A stretch of 32,695 nucleotides of DNA, taken from NCBI GenBank assembly GCA_016710165.1, contig JADJLJ010000006.1, forward strand, positions 1 to 32,695, in the 5' to 3' direction. Under the pieces are notes generated by a model, which did no database searches, had not been told where the DNA came from, and saw nothing but the letters and a program-made list of their open reading frames with translations. This stretch comes from Chitinophagaceae bacterium. GTDB taxonomy: Bacteria; Bacteroidota; Bacteroidia; Chitinophagales; Chitinophagaceae. Positions 14,651-21,809 of the stretch are shown here, in pieces. Made by a program: the position numbers and the translations under genes. Position 1 is the first letter of the stretch; each line of letters opens with the position of its first letter.

Positions 14651-14829
14651 CTTATCAGCCCACGCCGGAAGAAATTTGCCACTAACTGAGGGATGGTTTT
14701 ACAAAGGCATTGAACCTTCAAATCAATTATCCGCTTTCTCAACGTCCAGTAATTTACTCCACATTCAACAGCTATTTCCTTTGAGGTGTATCCTTCAGAT
14801 AGTTTCTGTACTATTTCGGTGTTACTCAT
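14647..14829 (-). CDS. LuxR-like helix-turn-helix protein on the opposite strand
   Basis: The product is 60 residues. MSNTEIVQKLSEGYTSKEIA, CGVNYWTLRKRIIDLK, then CLCKTIPQLVANFFRRGLIS reproduces the whole GerE/LuxR DNA-binding domain: the LSEGYTSKEIA first helices, the recognition helix around VNYWTLRKRI, and a final helix ending in PQLVANFFRRGLI. No receiver or ligand domain is present. It is the only minus-strand gene inside the head module; it ends overlapping the MuF-like gene and starts 75 bases from the divergent protease gene. Small HTH genes like this recur in Bacteroidota phage head modules. A regulator of the late genes is a plausible role, not shown. Confidence 0.75.
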   Translation of the reverse strand: MSNTEIVQKLSEGYTSKEIAVECGVNYWTLRKRIIDLKVQCLCKTIPQLVANFFRRGLIS

Positions 14830-14839
14830 AATTGATACA

Positions 14840-14869
14840 CAAAGTAGTAATTTTCATTGTATTGGCAAA
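14840..14869 (-). promoter_or_regulatory. Possible promoter of the opposite-strand HTH gene
   Basis: On the minus strand TTTG (CAAA at 14866-14869), a 19-base spacer and TACTTTG (14840-14846) approach the consensus, but the -7 box is one base short. Only 10 bases separate it from the ATG, so the message would be nearly leaderless. Confidence 0.35.
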
Positions 14870-14903
14870 ATTTTACGCCTGTTTAAAAACTAATTTTACA
14901 AGC

Positions 14904-15657
14904 GTGAATGAAATCTATCTCTATAAAGCCGGGCATATCGGGGCATCTATAAAAGATGTTGACGGTAAGAAAGGTATTGTTACCGGTTATTTTGCCTCCT
15001 TTAATAATGTTGATGCCGATGGCGATATAATCCGCAAAGGCGCTTTCACTAAATCAATACAGGAATGGGGGCCTCAGTCAACCACTCCACGTATTAAACA
15101 TCTCATGAATCATAACTCATCTCAGCCATTGGGTAAGATAACAATGCTGTGGGAGGATACAAAGGGGCTTCCATATGAATCACAAGTTGGTACGCATACA
15201 TTGGGTGCTGACTTCGTGAAGATGGTAGAAAGCGGATTGATCACTGAACACAGCATAGGGTTCAGAACGATGAAACGCAACCAACTCCAGGATTATGAAG
15301 AGTACACTAAAGAACCCTGACAAAGGCTGGTATGAACTAACTGATATAAAACTGTACGAAGGCAGCAGCCTGACAGCTTGGGGATCTAACCCGAACACTC
15401 CGCTGACTGGAATGAAGGGTATGAAGCTGGAAGATGTGATACAGGGTTATGTTAACCGGCAGAAAAACATTGAAAAGTTTTGCGCCAACACAACCGCATC
15501 AGACGAAACAATCGAACTTCTTTTAATTGAAAATAAGCAATTGACACAGGTTATCATTACACTTACTGAGCAGACTAAAAACGTCACTCAGCCGGTAGAT
15601 ATAGCCGATCAGATCAAAGAAGCATTTAAAACATTTCACTCACAACTACAAAATTAA
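14904..15657 (+). CDS. HK97-type prohead protease (frame broken)
   Basis: Serine protease that matures the procapsid. A GTG at 14904 is chosen as the start (NEIYLYKAGHIGASIKD); a TTG further up would add residues unlike the family. GYFASFNNVDADGDIIRKGA is the family opening, IKHLMNHNSSQPLGKI has the catalytic His, and LITEHSIGFRTM the nucleophilic Ser. The first frame ends at 15320 after DYEEYTKEP; another frame continues NPDKGWYELTDIKLYEGSSL and TAWGSNPNTPLTG, the family's last strand. Loss of two A (or gain of one) near 15308-15315 explains it; the joined protein is about 250 residues. The C-terminal helical part (EKFCANTT... to SQLQN) probably acts as scaffold. Confidence 0.85.
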
Positions 15658-15662
15658 AAAAC

Positions 15663-16895
15663 ATGGCAGAAGATATTAAAGCGCTTATTGTGGCCGAACT
15701 GGAAACCACAAAAGCGTCCATACTGAAAACAGCCGATGACAATGCAAAATCAGAGGCAGCAAAGATGCTTGACCTGGCAGAAAAAAAGATCGCTGAAGTT
15801 AAAGGACTTCCAGCAGATGTAAGCCCGGCAGCCCTGAGCAAGCTGGCAACCGATTTCAAAGCAATGGTTGATGATTGGTCCGATATGGAACGCCTGGTAA
15901 AAGAAGGCCGATTTGCAGCAAATGGAACGGAAGGCAAACAGTTCCATGAGGCTTTTTCAATCGCAGCCAAAGAAAATGCCGACAAGCTGGCTAACCTGAA
16001 AAAAGGTGAAACACTGAGGCTTGACCTGAAAGACATGACTTTCGGTAATGCATTTACCACAGCCGGAGCCAGTGTAACGTATGTACGTCCTGGTATCATT
16101 GAATTGCCGAAACGTAAGCTGCATATCCGGGAATTACTACCCGGTGGTGGTATGGGTAACAAATCGACCTTTGATTTCGTTAAGGAGATCACTGGATCAG
16201 GTTCACCGATTGCACCAACTGCCGAAGGTGCATTAAAACCGCAGTTCGGTCTGGCGCTTACTGAAACCTCAGTACGGGCACAGTGGATCGCTGGTTTTAT
16301 GAAAATGTCTGTTAACCTGCTGGATGACGTTGAGGGCATGACCACGTTCCTGCAAAGCCGCCTGCCTGAGAAACTGCTCAGGGTTGAAGATGAGCAGATC
16401 CTTGACGGTAACGGTGTTGGCAGCAACCTTTTGGGACTGCAGTCGGTAGGTAACTTTACCGCCGGTGCCGCCGCCGTAACAAACCGGGCTGAAACCTTGG
16501 TTAATGCCATATCACAACTTGAAAACCTGAACAGGGAAGCCAATGGCATCCTGTTGAATCCTGCCGACTGGTACACATTATGGCTGTACAAAGGATCAAC
16601 TTCCGGTGATTATACATTACCGGTTAACCTGGTTGAGCGCATAGGTGGCCAGATGTTCATTGCCGGTGTGCCTGTGTTCAGGTCAACAGCAGAAAGGGCG
16701 CTGGATTACCTGGTAGGTGACTGGACAATGGGTGCAAACCTGATTACCAGGGAGCCTGCAAGGGTTGAGTTCTTCCGTGAGGACGGCACCAACGTACAGA
16801 CAAACCAGATAACCGTAAGGATCGAAGAAAGGATCGCATTGCCTGTGTATGGCAACGATTACTTCATCTACGGTTCATTTGACGCAGTATCGTAA
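15663..16895 (+). CDS. Major capsid protein, HK97 fold
   Basis: Shell protein. The product is 410 residues. The first 110 or so are a coiled-coil delta domain (EDIKALIVAELETTKASILK...), expected to be cleaved by the upstream protease. The rest shows the fold's landmarks: VRPGIIELPKRKLHIRELLP (E-loop start), SVRAQWIAGFMKMSVNLLDD (spine helix), LRVEDEQILDGNGVGSNLLG, ILLNPADWYTLW and YLVGDWTMGANLITREPARV. An A-rich leader (AAATTAAAAAACATGG) marks a strong translation start, and a terminator follows the gene, both in keeping with high expression. Confidence 0.95.
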   Translation: MAEDIKALIVAELETTKASILKTADDNAKSEAAKMLDLAEKKIAEVKGLPADVSPAALSKLATDFKAMVDDWSDMERLVKEGRFAANGTEGKQFHEAFSIAAKENADKLANLKKGETLRLDLKDMTFGNAFTTAGASVTYVRPGIIELPKRKLHIRELLPGGGMGNKSTFDFVKEITGSGSPIAPTAEGALKPQFGLALTETSVRAQWIAGFMKMSVNLLDDVEGMTTFLQSRLPEKLLRVEDEQILDGNGVGSNLLGLQSVGNFTAGAAAVTNRAETLVNAISQLENLNREANGILLNPADWYTLWLYKGSTSGDYTLPVNLVERIGGQMFIAGVPVFRSTAERALDYLVGDWTMGANLITREPARVEFFREDGTNVQTNQITVRIEERIALPVYGNDYFIYGSFDAVS

Positions 16896-16917
16896 CCGAT
16901 TCACGCATCATAATAAG

Positions 16918-16953
16918 GCCCTGTCCAGTATTGGGCAGGGCTATTTTAATTTT
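16918..16953 (+). terminator. Intrinsic terminator after the capsid gene
   Basis: GCCCTGTCC (16918-16926), a six-base loop and GGGCAGGGC (16933-16941) form a 9-bp stem with one G-U pair, followed by TATTTTAATTTT. It lies 22 bases past the capsid stop and would reduce transcription into the connector genes rather than stop it, since no strong promoter follows. Confidence 0.75.
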
Positions 16954-16958
16954 AAGCA

Positions 16959-17531
16959 ATGGATTACACAAGGAACGAAGATTATTATTACAGGAACCGG
17001 TTTTACAGTAATGCCAAAGGGCCATCGTATAACCAGGTGCTGGACGTTGAGATAGATGACGATGTAACTGAGTTGTTTGATGTGGCTGAATTTAAAGAAT
17101 GGGGTAAGATTGATTCGTCAGTTGAAAATAGCCTTATTGCATTGCTTATTACTTCATCCCGTATAATGTGCGAAAGATATACAGGGGTTAGTTTTATACC
17201 AAAAGAAATTAGGGTTATATTAAATAATTCAAACGGTGGTATATTCTTACCATATGGTCCTATTGGGACAATATCAGATGTTAATGATATAGATGGGAAC
17301 GAAATACCAACTACTGATTATAAAGTTACCGGAAATCTGTTTAAGCAACTACAATATCCAACATTGTCATTTATAGATATGACTTACACAGGCGGTTACA
17401 CAACTTGCCCTGAAAACATTGTAACTGCTGTTAAGATGCAGACGCTTTATTTGTTTGAGAACAGGGGAGATGAGAACAAAGGAATTTCGCCTGACGTAAG
17501 GTTTATTCTTAACCCATTAATCCGTAAGTAA
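16959..17531 (+). CDS. Head-tail connector, gp6-like
   Basis: Adaptor ring that attaches to the portal. The product is 190 residues. LFDVAEFKEWGKIDSSVENS, LITSSRIMCERYTGVSFIPK, PYGPIGTISDVNDIDGNEIP, then IDMTYTGGYTTCPENIVTAV follow the order of HK97 gp6/SPP1 gp15-type connectors (helix 1 with the NxL/SRxxxExYTG segment, two beta strands, then the TYTGGY...P...AV helix). The gene ends one base inside the next start (TAATG). Confidence 0.8.
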   Translation: MDYTRNEDYYYRNRFYSNAKGPSYNQVLDVEIDDDVTELFDVAEFKEWGKIDSSVENSLIALLITSSRIMCERYTGVSFIPKEIRVILNNSNGGIFLPYGPIGTISDVNDIDGNEIPTTDYKVTGNLFKQLQYPTLSFIDMTYTGGYTTCPENIVTAVKMQTLYLFENRGDENKGISPDVRFILNPLIRK

Positions 17532-17869
17532 TGCCTATCGGTAAATTTAATAGATACCCATTATTTCAGAATGAATCATACACGGTTGATGCTGGTGGTG
17601 GTGTAACGGATACCGTTATTGAACAATGGAACGCATGGGCTGAGATAAATGACCGATCAGGAAACACTTACAATGCACAGTCGCAGGATCTGACAGCGTA
17701 TAATTATCGTGTTCGGGTACGGTTTGATAGCCGGTTTAAGAGTACAACGAAGATGATATACGAAGGACAGGTATGTACTTGCGGATCAGTAAGTATTGAA
17801 ACAGAGGGAATGAAAAGGTTTATGGTGTTACAATTTTCAAGAACAGACACATTTGTAGATATTTCATAA
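17531..17869 (+). CDS. Head closure protein (SPP1 gp16-like)
   Basis: The product is 112 residues. NESYTVDAGGGVTDTVIEQW, WAEINDRSGN, then YNYRVRVRFDSRFKSTTKMI and YEGQVCTCGSVSIET are typical of the head-tail joining protein family that caps the connector and closes the channel (Phage_H_T_join). Overlaps the next gene by one base. Confidence 0.75.
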   Translation: MPIGKFNRYPLFQNESYTVDAGGGVTDTVIEQWNAWAEINDRSGNTYNAQSQDLTAYNYRVRVRFDSRFKSTTKMIYEGQVCTCGSVSIETEGMKRFMVLQFSRTDTFVDIS

Positions 17870-18474
17870 TGGCGCAATCAGTAAGAATAGAAGGGTTAGA
17901 AAAGGCACTGGCCAGGTTCGATATTAAAAAGTATGAACCACAAGTACAGGCTTGCTTTAATAATTTTGGGCTGAGGGTTGAACTTGCTGCTAAACAAAAT
18001 GCACCGGTTGACGAAGGCCATTTAAAGGGTGCTATATTTCAGGAACCTTCCCGCCTGGCAGTAACGGTAGGTTGTTCGGTTGATTACGCTGCTTACCTGG
18101 AGTTCGGCACCAGAAAATTCGCTGCTCAGTACGTTTCATCATTGCCTGCAGACTGGCGGCAAGTAGCTGCACGTGCAAAAGGTGGACGTGGTGGATCATT
18201 TGAAGAAATGGTATTGAGGATAACTGAATGGGTAAGGCGTAAAGGATTAGGTAACGGGTTTGCCGGTAAAATAGGCGTTACCGGTACATACAGCGTTAAG
18301 TCACGCCGTAGGACAGGGTCTAAGGATGTGCAGGCACAGCAGAACAGGCAGGCAGCGTATGCCATTGCTTTGAAGATACTCAGGGAAGGCATACCGGCAC
18401 AGCCGTATTTATACCCGGCTGTTAACACAAACATACCCATACTGGTAAAAGAACTTAATGCCATAAAGCTATGA
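17869..18474 (+). CDS. HK97 gp10-like neck/tail-completion protein
   Basis: The product is 201 residues. IEGLEKALARFDIKKYEPQV, VELAAKQNAPVDEGHLKGAI, VDYAAYLEFGTRKFAAQYV and REGIPAQPYLYPAVNTN are the hallmark blocks of HK97 gp10-type proteins (APVDxGxLK, YAxYLEFGT, AQPYLxPA). A longer insert between the LEFGT block and the AQPYL block holds a basic stretch (AARAKGGRGG, SRRRTGSK). It works at the head-tail junction. Confidence 0.85.
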   Translation: MAQSVRIEGLEKALARFDIKKYEPQVQACFNNFGLRVELAAKQNAPVDEGHLKGAIFQEPSRLAVTVGCSVDYAAYLEFGTRKFAAQYVSSLPADWRQVAARAKGGRGGSFEEMVLRITEWVRRKGLGNGFAGKIGVTGTYSVKSRRRTGSKDVQAQQNRQAAYAIALKILREGIPAQPYLYPAVNTNIPILVKELNAIKL

Positions 18475-18905
18475 TTGACGTTAATTACTCTTTGCGGATA
18501 GCTTACCAAACGGCACTTAATGAGTGCATACCTGGAGTAGTGGCATTTTACGGGGCTGTACCTGCAACGGTATCTCCGGATACTTATATCATCATTCGGT
18601 CAATCACTAATACGGACGCTTCCACAATGAACAGCAGCGATACGGATACAACGGTAACGGTGGAGATACAGACATGGACGGACGGGAGTAACAGCGGATT
18701 GACGGCTGATTTGATTGCCAGAGAGGTATTTAACAGGGTACTGCCTAACCCATCCGGGATATTGACAGCAGACGGGATGCAGATCATTTCAACCAGGCTT
18801 TTGAATGACGTGAGCCCTCCGCCTATATCCCAGGCAAACAGGGTGTACCAAAGCCGGGTATTGACATTTGGACACAAGATTTATTTACGGTCAGATATTT
18901 CATAA
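18471..18905 (+). CDS. Tail terminator/completion protein
   Basis: The product is 144 residues. LRIAYQTALNECIPGVVAFY, YIIIRSITNTDASTMNSSDT, TVTVEIQTWTDGSNSG and RVYQSRVLTFGHKIYLR match the fold of the DUF3168-like tail completion proteins that cap the tail tube and join it to the neck. Overlaps the gp10-like gene by ATGA. Confidence 0.7.
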   Translation: MIDVNYSLRIAYQTALNECIPGVVAFYGAVPATVSPDTYIIIRSITNTDASTMNSSDTDTTVTVEIQTWTDGSNSGLTADLIAREVFNRVLPNPSGILTADGMQIISTRLLNDVSPPPISQANRVYQSRVLTFGHKIYLRSDIS

Positions 18906-18908
18906 AAA

Positions 18909-18928
18909 ATGCAACGATGTTGCAAAAA
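18909..18928 (+). repeat. 20-base palindromic sequence shared with the leftward HTH gene
   Basis: ATGCAACGATGTTGCAAAAA lies between the tail terminator and tail tube genes. Its core GCAACGATGTTGC is a perfect 5-bp inverted repeat around GAT. The same 20 bases occur on the minus strand at 250-269, inside the HTH gene. A TAACTTTA (18933-18940) just downstream could be a -7 box. Confidence 0.6.
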
Positions 18929-18954
18929 TTGTTAACTTTATAAAAAATTAAAAC

Positions 18955-19389
18955 ATGGCAGAGCATAAAATTTCAGCTAACGACATGGTTCTGTTTATCA
19001 GCCGGGACGGTGGCGTTACTTTCACCCCGGTTATTTGCTTAACAGAGTTCAATGTTGACCGGTCAACAAATGTTATTGATGCTGCTTCTTTTTGCGGCCC
19101 CGATAGTTATCCGGGAGTAAAACAGAATGGTGTTACTTTTTCAGGTCAGGTTATGGAGGATCCATCTACCGGGAATATCAGCACAGATGATTTAACAGAT
19201 TTATGGACAACGGAGGAAACTATAGACTGGAAAGTAGGTAAGCTGGTTCCTCAAATTGGTGATGAAACTGATTACGGGACTGGATTTATAAGCGAACTTA
19301 AAAAATCCGGTTCAGTAAATGATATTGTTAAATTCACCGGGGCTATAGCCGTTTACGGTGTTATGAGCCACACAACCGCAACTTCATAA
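18955..19389 (+). CDS. Major tail tube protein
   Basis: The product is 144 residues and starts MAEHKISANDMVLFISRDGG. SFCGPDSYPGVKQNGVTFSG and VNDIVKFTGAIAVYG are typical of siphovirus tail tube subunits (two beta sheets; the last strand forms the subunit contact). The leader is very A-rich (ATAAAAAATTAAAACATGG), like that of the capsid gene, suiting a protein made in many copies. Confidence 0.8.
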   Translation: MAEHKISANDMVLFISRDGGVTFTPVICLTEFNVDRSTNVIDAASFCGPDSYPGVKQNGVTFSGQVMEDPSTGNISTDDLTDLWTTEETIDWKVGKLVPQIGDETDYGTGFISELKKSGSVNDIVKFTGAIAVYGVMSHTTATS

Positions 19390-19772
19390 TGAGTTACATA
19401 CAGGTAGAAATAGGAGGGCGGTTACGTGGTTTAAAATTCAACCAGGGAGCAATTATGTGGATGCAGGATAAGGTTGATTTTGAGAACTACGCTGCAACAG
19501 CCGGATATGCAACAGCATGGGGAGGGTTGAAGTCAAACTGCTATGTGAAAGGTGAGGAATTAACAAAGACGGTTAACGGTGTTGAAGTGCCTGCCACGTT
19601 TGAAGATGTTTGCGAATGGGTGGATGAACTGGATAAGGATACGGCTTTAAAGATTGCAGATGCATTTAAGGAATCATCCGTGTTTAAAAAGCTGGTTGAA
19701 GAAAATGATAAAAAAAAATTAGCGGAAGTGACTACAGAGCCGAGTGTTACAGGGTCGCCTGTGGATGTTTAG
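19389..19772 (+). CDS. Tail assembly chaperone, short form (gpG-like)
   Basis: The product is 127 residues, starting MSYIQVEIGGRLRGLKFNQG. A globular N-terminal part is followed by an acidic/charged helix (DELDKDTALKIADAFKESSV). It is placed between the tail tube and tape measure genes, as lambda gpG is. A run of nine A (19710-19718) lies within GAT AAA AAA AAA TTA near its end, where a -1 shift makes the long form. Confidence 0.8.
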   Translation: MSYIQVEIGGRLRGLKFNQGAIMWMQDKVDFENYAATAGYATAWGGLKSNCYVKGEELTKTVNGVEVPATFEDVCEWVDELDKDTALKIADAFKESSVFKKLVEENDKKKLAEVTTEPSVTGSPVDV

Positions 19773-20062
19773 GATGGACAGAACATGATTTGTTAGTAAG
19801 TAGCCCGGAATCGTTTTATTATGCGGTCGAGGGCTATTATCGTAAAGAGGAAAACCACATGATGCTGATGCGTAACGTGGCTCAGTTTGCATCGGCTGGT
19901 TACGTTAAGAGTGAGGATTTTAACCGGTCATGGCCGCTACCGAAGAAACACCAGCAGGACGTTATTAAAAAGGTTTGGGGTAGTGCTGAAGAGGTCAGGA
20001 ACCTGAGGGCGCAGATCGAAAAGGCACACGGCATAAAACTTAAATTTTCAGGCGATAAATGA
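19389..20062 (+). CDS. Tail assembly chaperone, frameshifted long form (gpGT-like)
   Basis: A -1 shift on the A9 run (19710-19718) joins the short form after about 110 residues to a frame that is open from 19712 to 20062. The extension reads ISGSDYRAECYRVACGCLGW, then TEHDLLVSSPESFYYAVEGY, ending KLKFSGDK, about 114 residues, for a total of about 224. The T-type domain has no start of its own in the right place, and the LGWTEHDLLVSSPESFYYAVEG block is the usual conserved part of tail chaperone T domains. Ratio-controlled G and GT forms coat the tape measure protein during tail assembly in lambda and most siphoviruses. Confidence 0.85.
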
Positions 20063-21726
20063 GCGATATAAAAATAGTCATAGGGGCGGAGGTTGCCGGG
20101 GCTGAGGCAGGGCTTAAAAAGGTACAGGCGCAACTTGCTGGTACTGCTGTAGCTGCTGCAAAGGCAGATAGTGCTATGGTTAAATTAAAAGGTGGTTCAT
20201 CTCAGGCCACCACTGCTTTATCAAACTTTTCCCGGGTTGTTCAGGATGCCCCTTTCGGCATCATAGGTATTGCAAATAACATAGACCCGTTACTGGAATC
20301 ATTTCAAAGATTGAAGGTAGAAACAGGAAGCACAAAAGGTGCTTTCCAGGCACTTGCCAGCAGCTTGGCCGGCGCAGGTGGGTTGGCACTTGCCGTATCT
20401 GCTGCCACATCTATACTTTCAGTACTGGCAATGAATGGGTTTTTCCGTTCCGGTGATGAGGCTGAAAAGGCGGGCCGGAAGGTAAAGACGTACACAGACT
20501 TTTTAAGGCAGTCAACCGATGAAGTGGCAAGGGAACAAACCGAGGTTTTAGGACTGATCGGGGTTCTTAAAAATGAAAATGAAACAAGGGATAGAAAACT
20601 ATCTGCCATTAAAGAACTTCAGGATATTCAACCTGAGATATTTAAGAACCTGAAGTTAGAACAAGGTGCTGTCATCGGGCTGGATAATGCGTACAAAGCA
20701 TACGTTGCTAACCTGCAGAATGTAATTACTGCTAAAATACTTCAATCTCAGTTAGAAGAAAAGATTGCCAGGCAACTTGAATTACAGAAGATACTTGCAT
20801 CAACACAAGGTACATTCAATAAGCCATTAAAAGACTTCTCAGCTACATCCCTGGAGGCGGCGAAGGCACAAAAAGAACTGGCAGACCAGGTGTTTAAAAC
20901 ACAAAAGATACTTGGTACAAATATAACAGCACAGCAGGCTGCTGCCGAACTTAATAACCTGACAAACCAGATTGATAATTTAACACAGCAGCTTTTTAAA
21001 TTAAGCGAAACGGTTAAATTACCTGAAATAAAGGTAAAGGCTGATAAAATAAAAATTGAACCTCCGAAAGATCCACGCTTTTATATAAACAGTCTCCGCA
21101 ATCTTTTTAAAGATATTGAGGATAAAGAGTTTACCAGCAAGATCGTTGTTAACGTGCAGCCACAGTTTAAGACTGATCCGGCTGGGATAAATAAGGCGGC
21201 GATAGAACTTGCCGACCAGGTGAATGCTATTATTAAAAGTGTATTTGTAGATGCGTTCTCGGGGCTTGGTGAAGCTATTGGAGACGCTTTATCCGGGGTA
21301 AGTATTGACGGTGCATTTTCAGGTATTGTAAAATCATTGGCAGGTGGGTTAAAGGCTATTGGCCAAAAAATTATAGAGGCGAATGTTCAGTTGGCAATAC
21401 TTAAAAAAATAGGGTTTTCTAACCCGGTTGTGGGTATTGCGGTTGGTGTTGCAATAACGGCACTTGGAGCAGCATTACAAAATGCAGTGAGTAAGCAAAA
21501 GGCCTTCGCTACCGGCGTACGCAATTTCGGTGGTGGTACTGCATTGGTTGGCGAACGTGGGCCCGAAATGGTGTATCTGCCAAAAGGGTCATCCGTTCAG
21601 CCGAACAATGAATTTAAAGCATATGGTGGGAGTGAAATAACACTTTTGCCGTCTATAGCTTATGAGGGTGCAAAGTTCAGAATATTCTTAGATAGGGTTG
21701 ATGCTAAAATGGGCAGAGATAATTAA
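20059..21726 (+). CDS. Tape measure protein
   Basis: Sets tail length and fills the tube until DNA ejection. The product is 555 residues. The start MSDIKIVIGAEVAGAEAGLK followed by VQAQLAGTAVAAAKADSAMV is the common N-terminus of short tape measure proteins; the middle is helical with hydrophobic segments (ALASSLAGAGGLALAVSAAT, and GFSNPVVGIAVGVAITALGA); NFGGGTALVGERGPEMVYLP near the end is a frequent tape-measure C-terminal motif. At about 1.5 angstrom per residue the tail would be roughly 80 nm. Overlaps the chaperone stop by ATGA. Confidence 0.9.
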   Translation: MSDIKIVIGAEVAGAEAGLKKVQAQLAGTAVAAAKADSAMVKLKGGSSQATTALSNFSRVVQDAPFGIIGIANNIDPLLESFQRLKVETGSTKGAFQALASSLAGAGGLALAVSAATSILSVLAMNGFFRSGDEAEKAGRKVKTYTDFLRQSTDEVAREQTEVLGLIGVLKNENETRDRKLSAIKELQDIQPEIFKNLKLEQGAVIGLDNAYKAYVANLQNVITAKILQSQLEEKIARQLELQKILASTQGTFNKPLKDFSATSLEAAKAQKELADQVFKTQKILGTNITAQQAAAELNNLTNQIDNLTQQLFKLSETVKLPEIKVKADKIKIEPPKDPRFYINSLRNLFKDIEDKEFTSKIVVNVQPQFKTDPAGINKAAIELADQVNAIIKSVFVDAFSGLGEAIGDALSGVSIDGAFSGIVKSLAGGLKAIGQKIIEANVQLAILKKIGFSNPVVGIAVGVAITALGAALQNAVSKQKAFATGVRNFGGGTALVGERGPEMVYLPKGSSVQPNNEFKAYGGSEITLLPSIAYEGAKFRIFLDRVDAKMGRDN

Positions 21727-21728
21727 AA

Positions 21729-21756
21729 ACCCCTGTGGAAACAGGGGTAGATTTTT
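21729..21756 (+). terminator. Intrinsic terminator after the tape measure gene
   Basis: ACCCCTGT (21729-21736), a GGAA tetraloop and ACAGGGGT (21741-21748) form a perfect 8-bp hairpin followed by AGATTTTT. It separates the tube/tape-measure genes from the tail-tip genes. No consensus promoter is evident in the remaining 50 bases before the next ATG. Confidence 0.8.
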
Positions 21757-21809
21757 GTAAACAACCATTGTAATACCCAAATAACTCAGTACTAACTGAA
21801 GTCAAATAT

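Noticed and set aside
15626..16591. A 321-codon open frame on the minus strand under the capsid gene
   Set aside because: It lies wholly opposite the well-supported major capsid and end of the protease gene, has serine-rich shadow composition and no family motifs.
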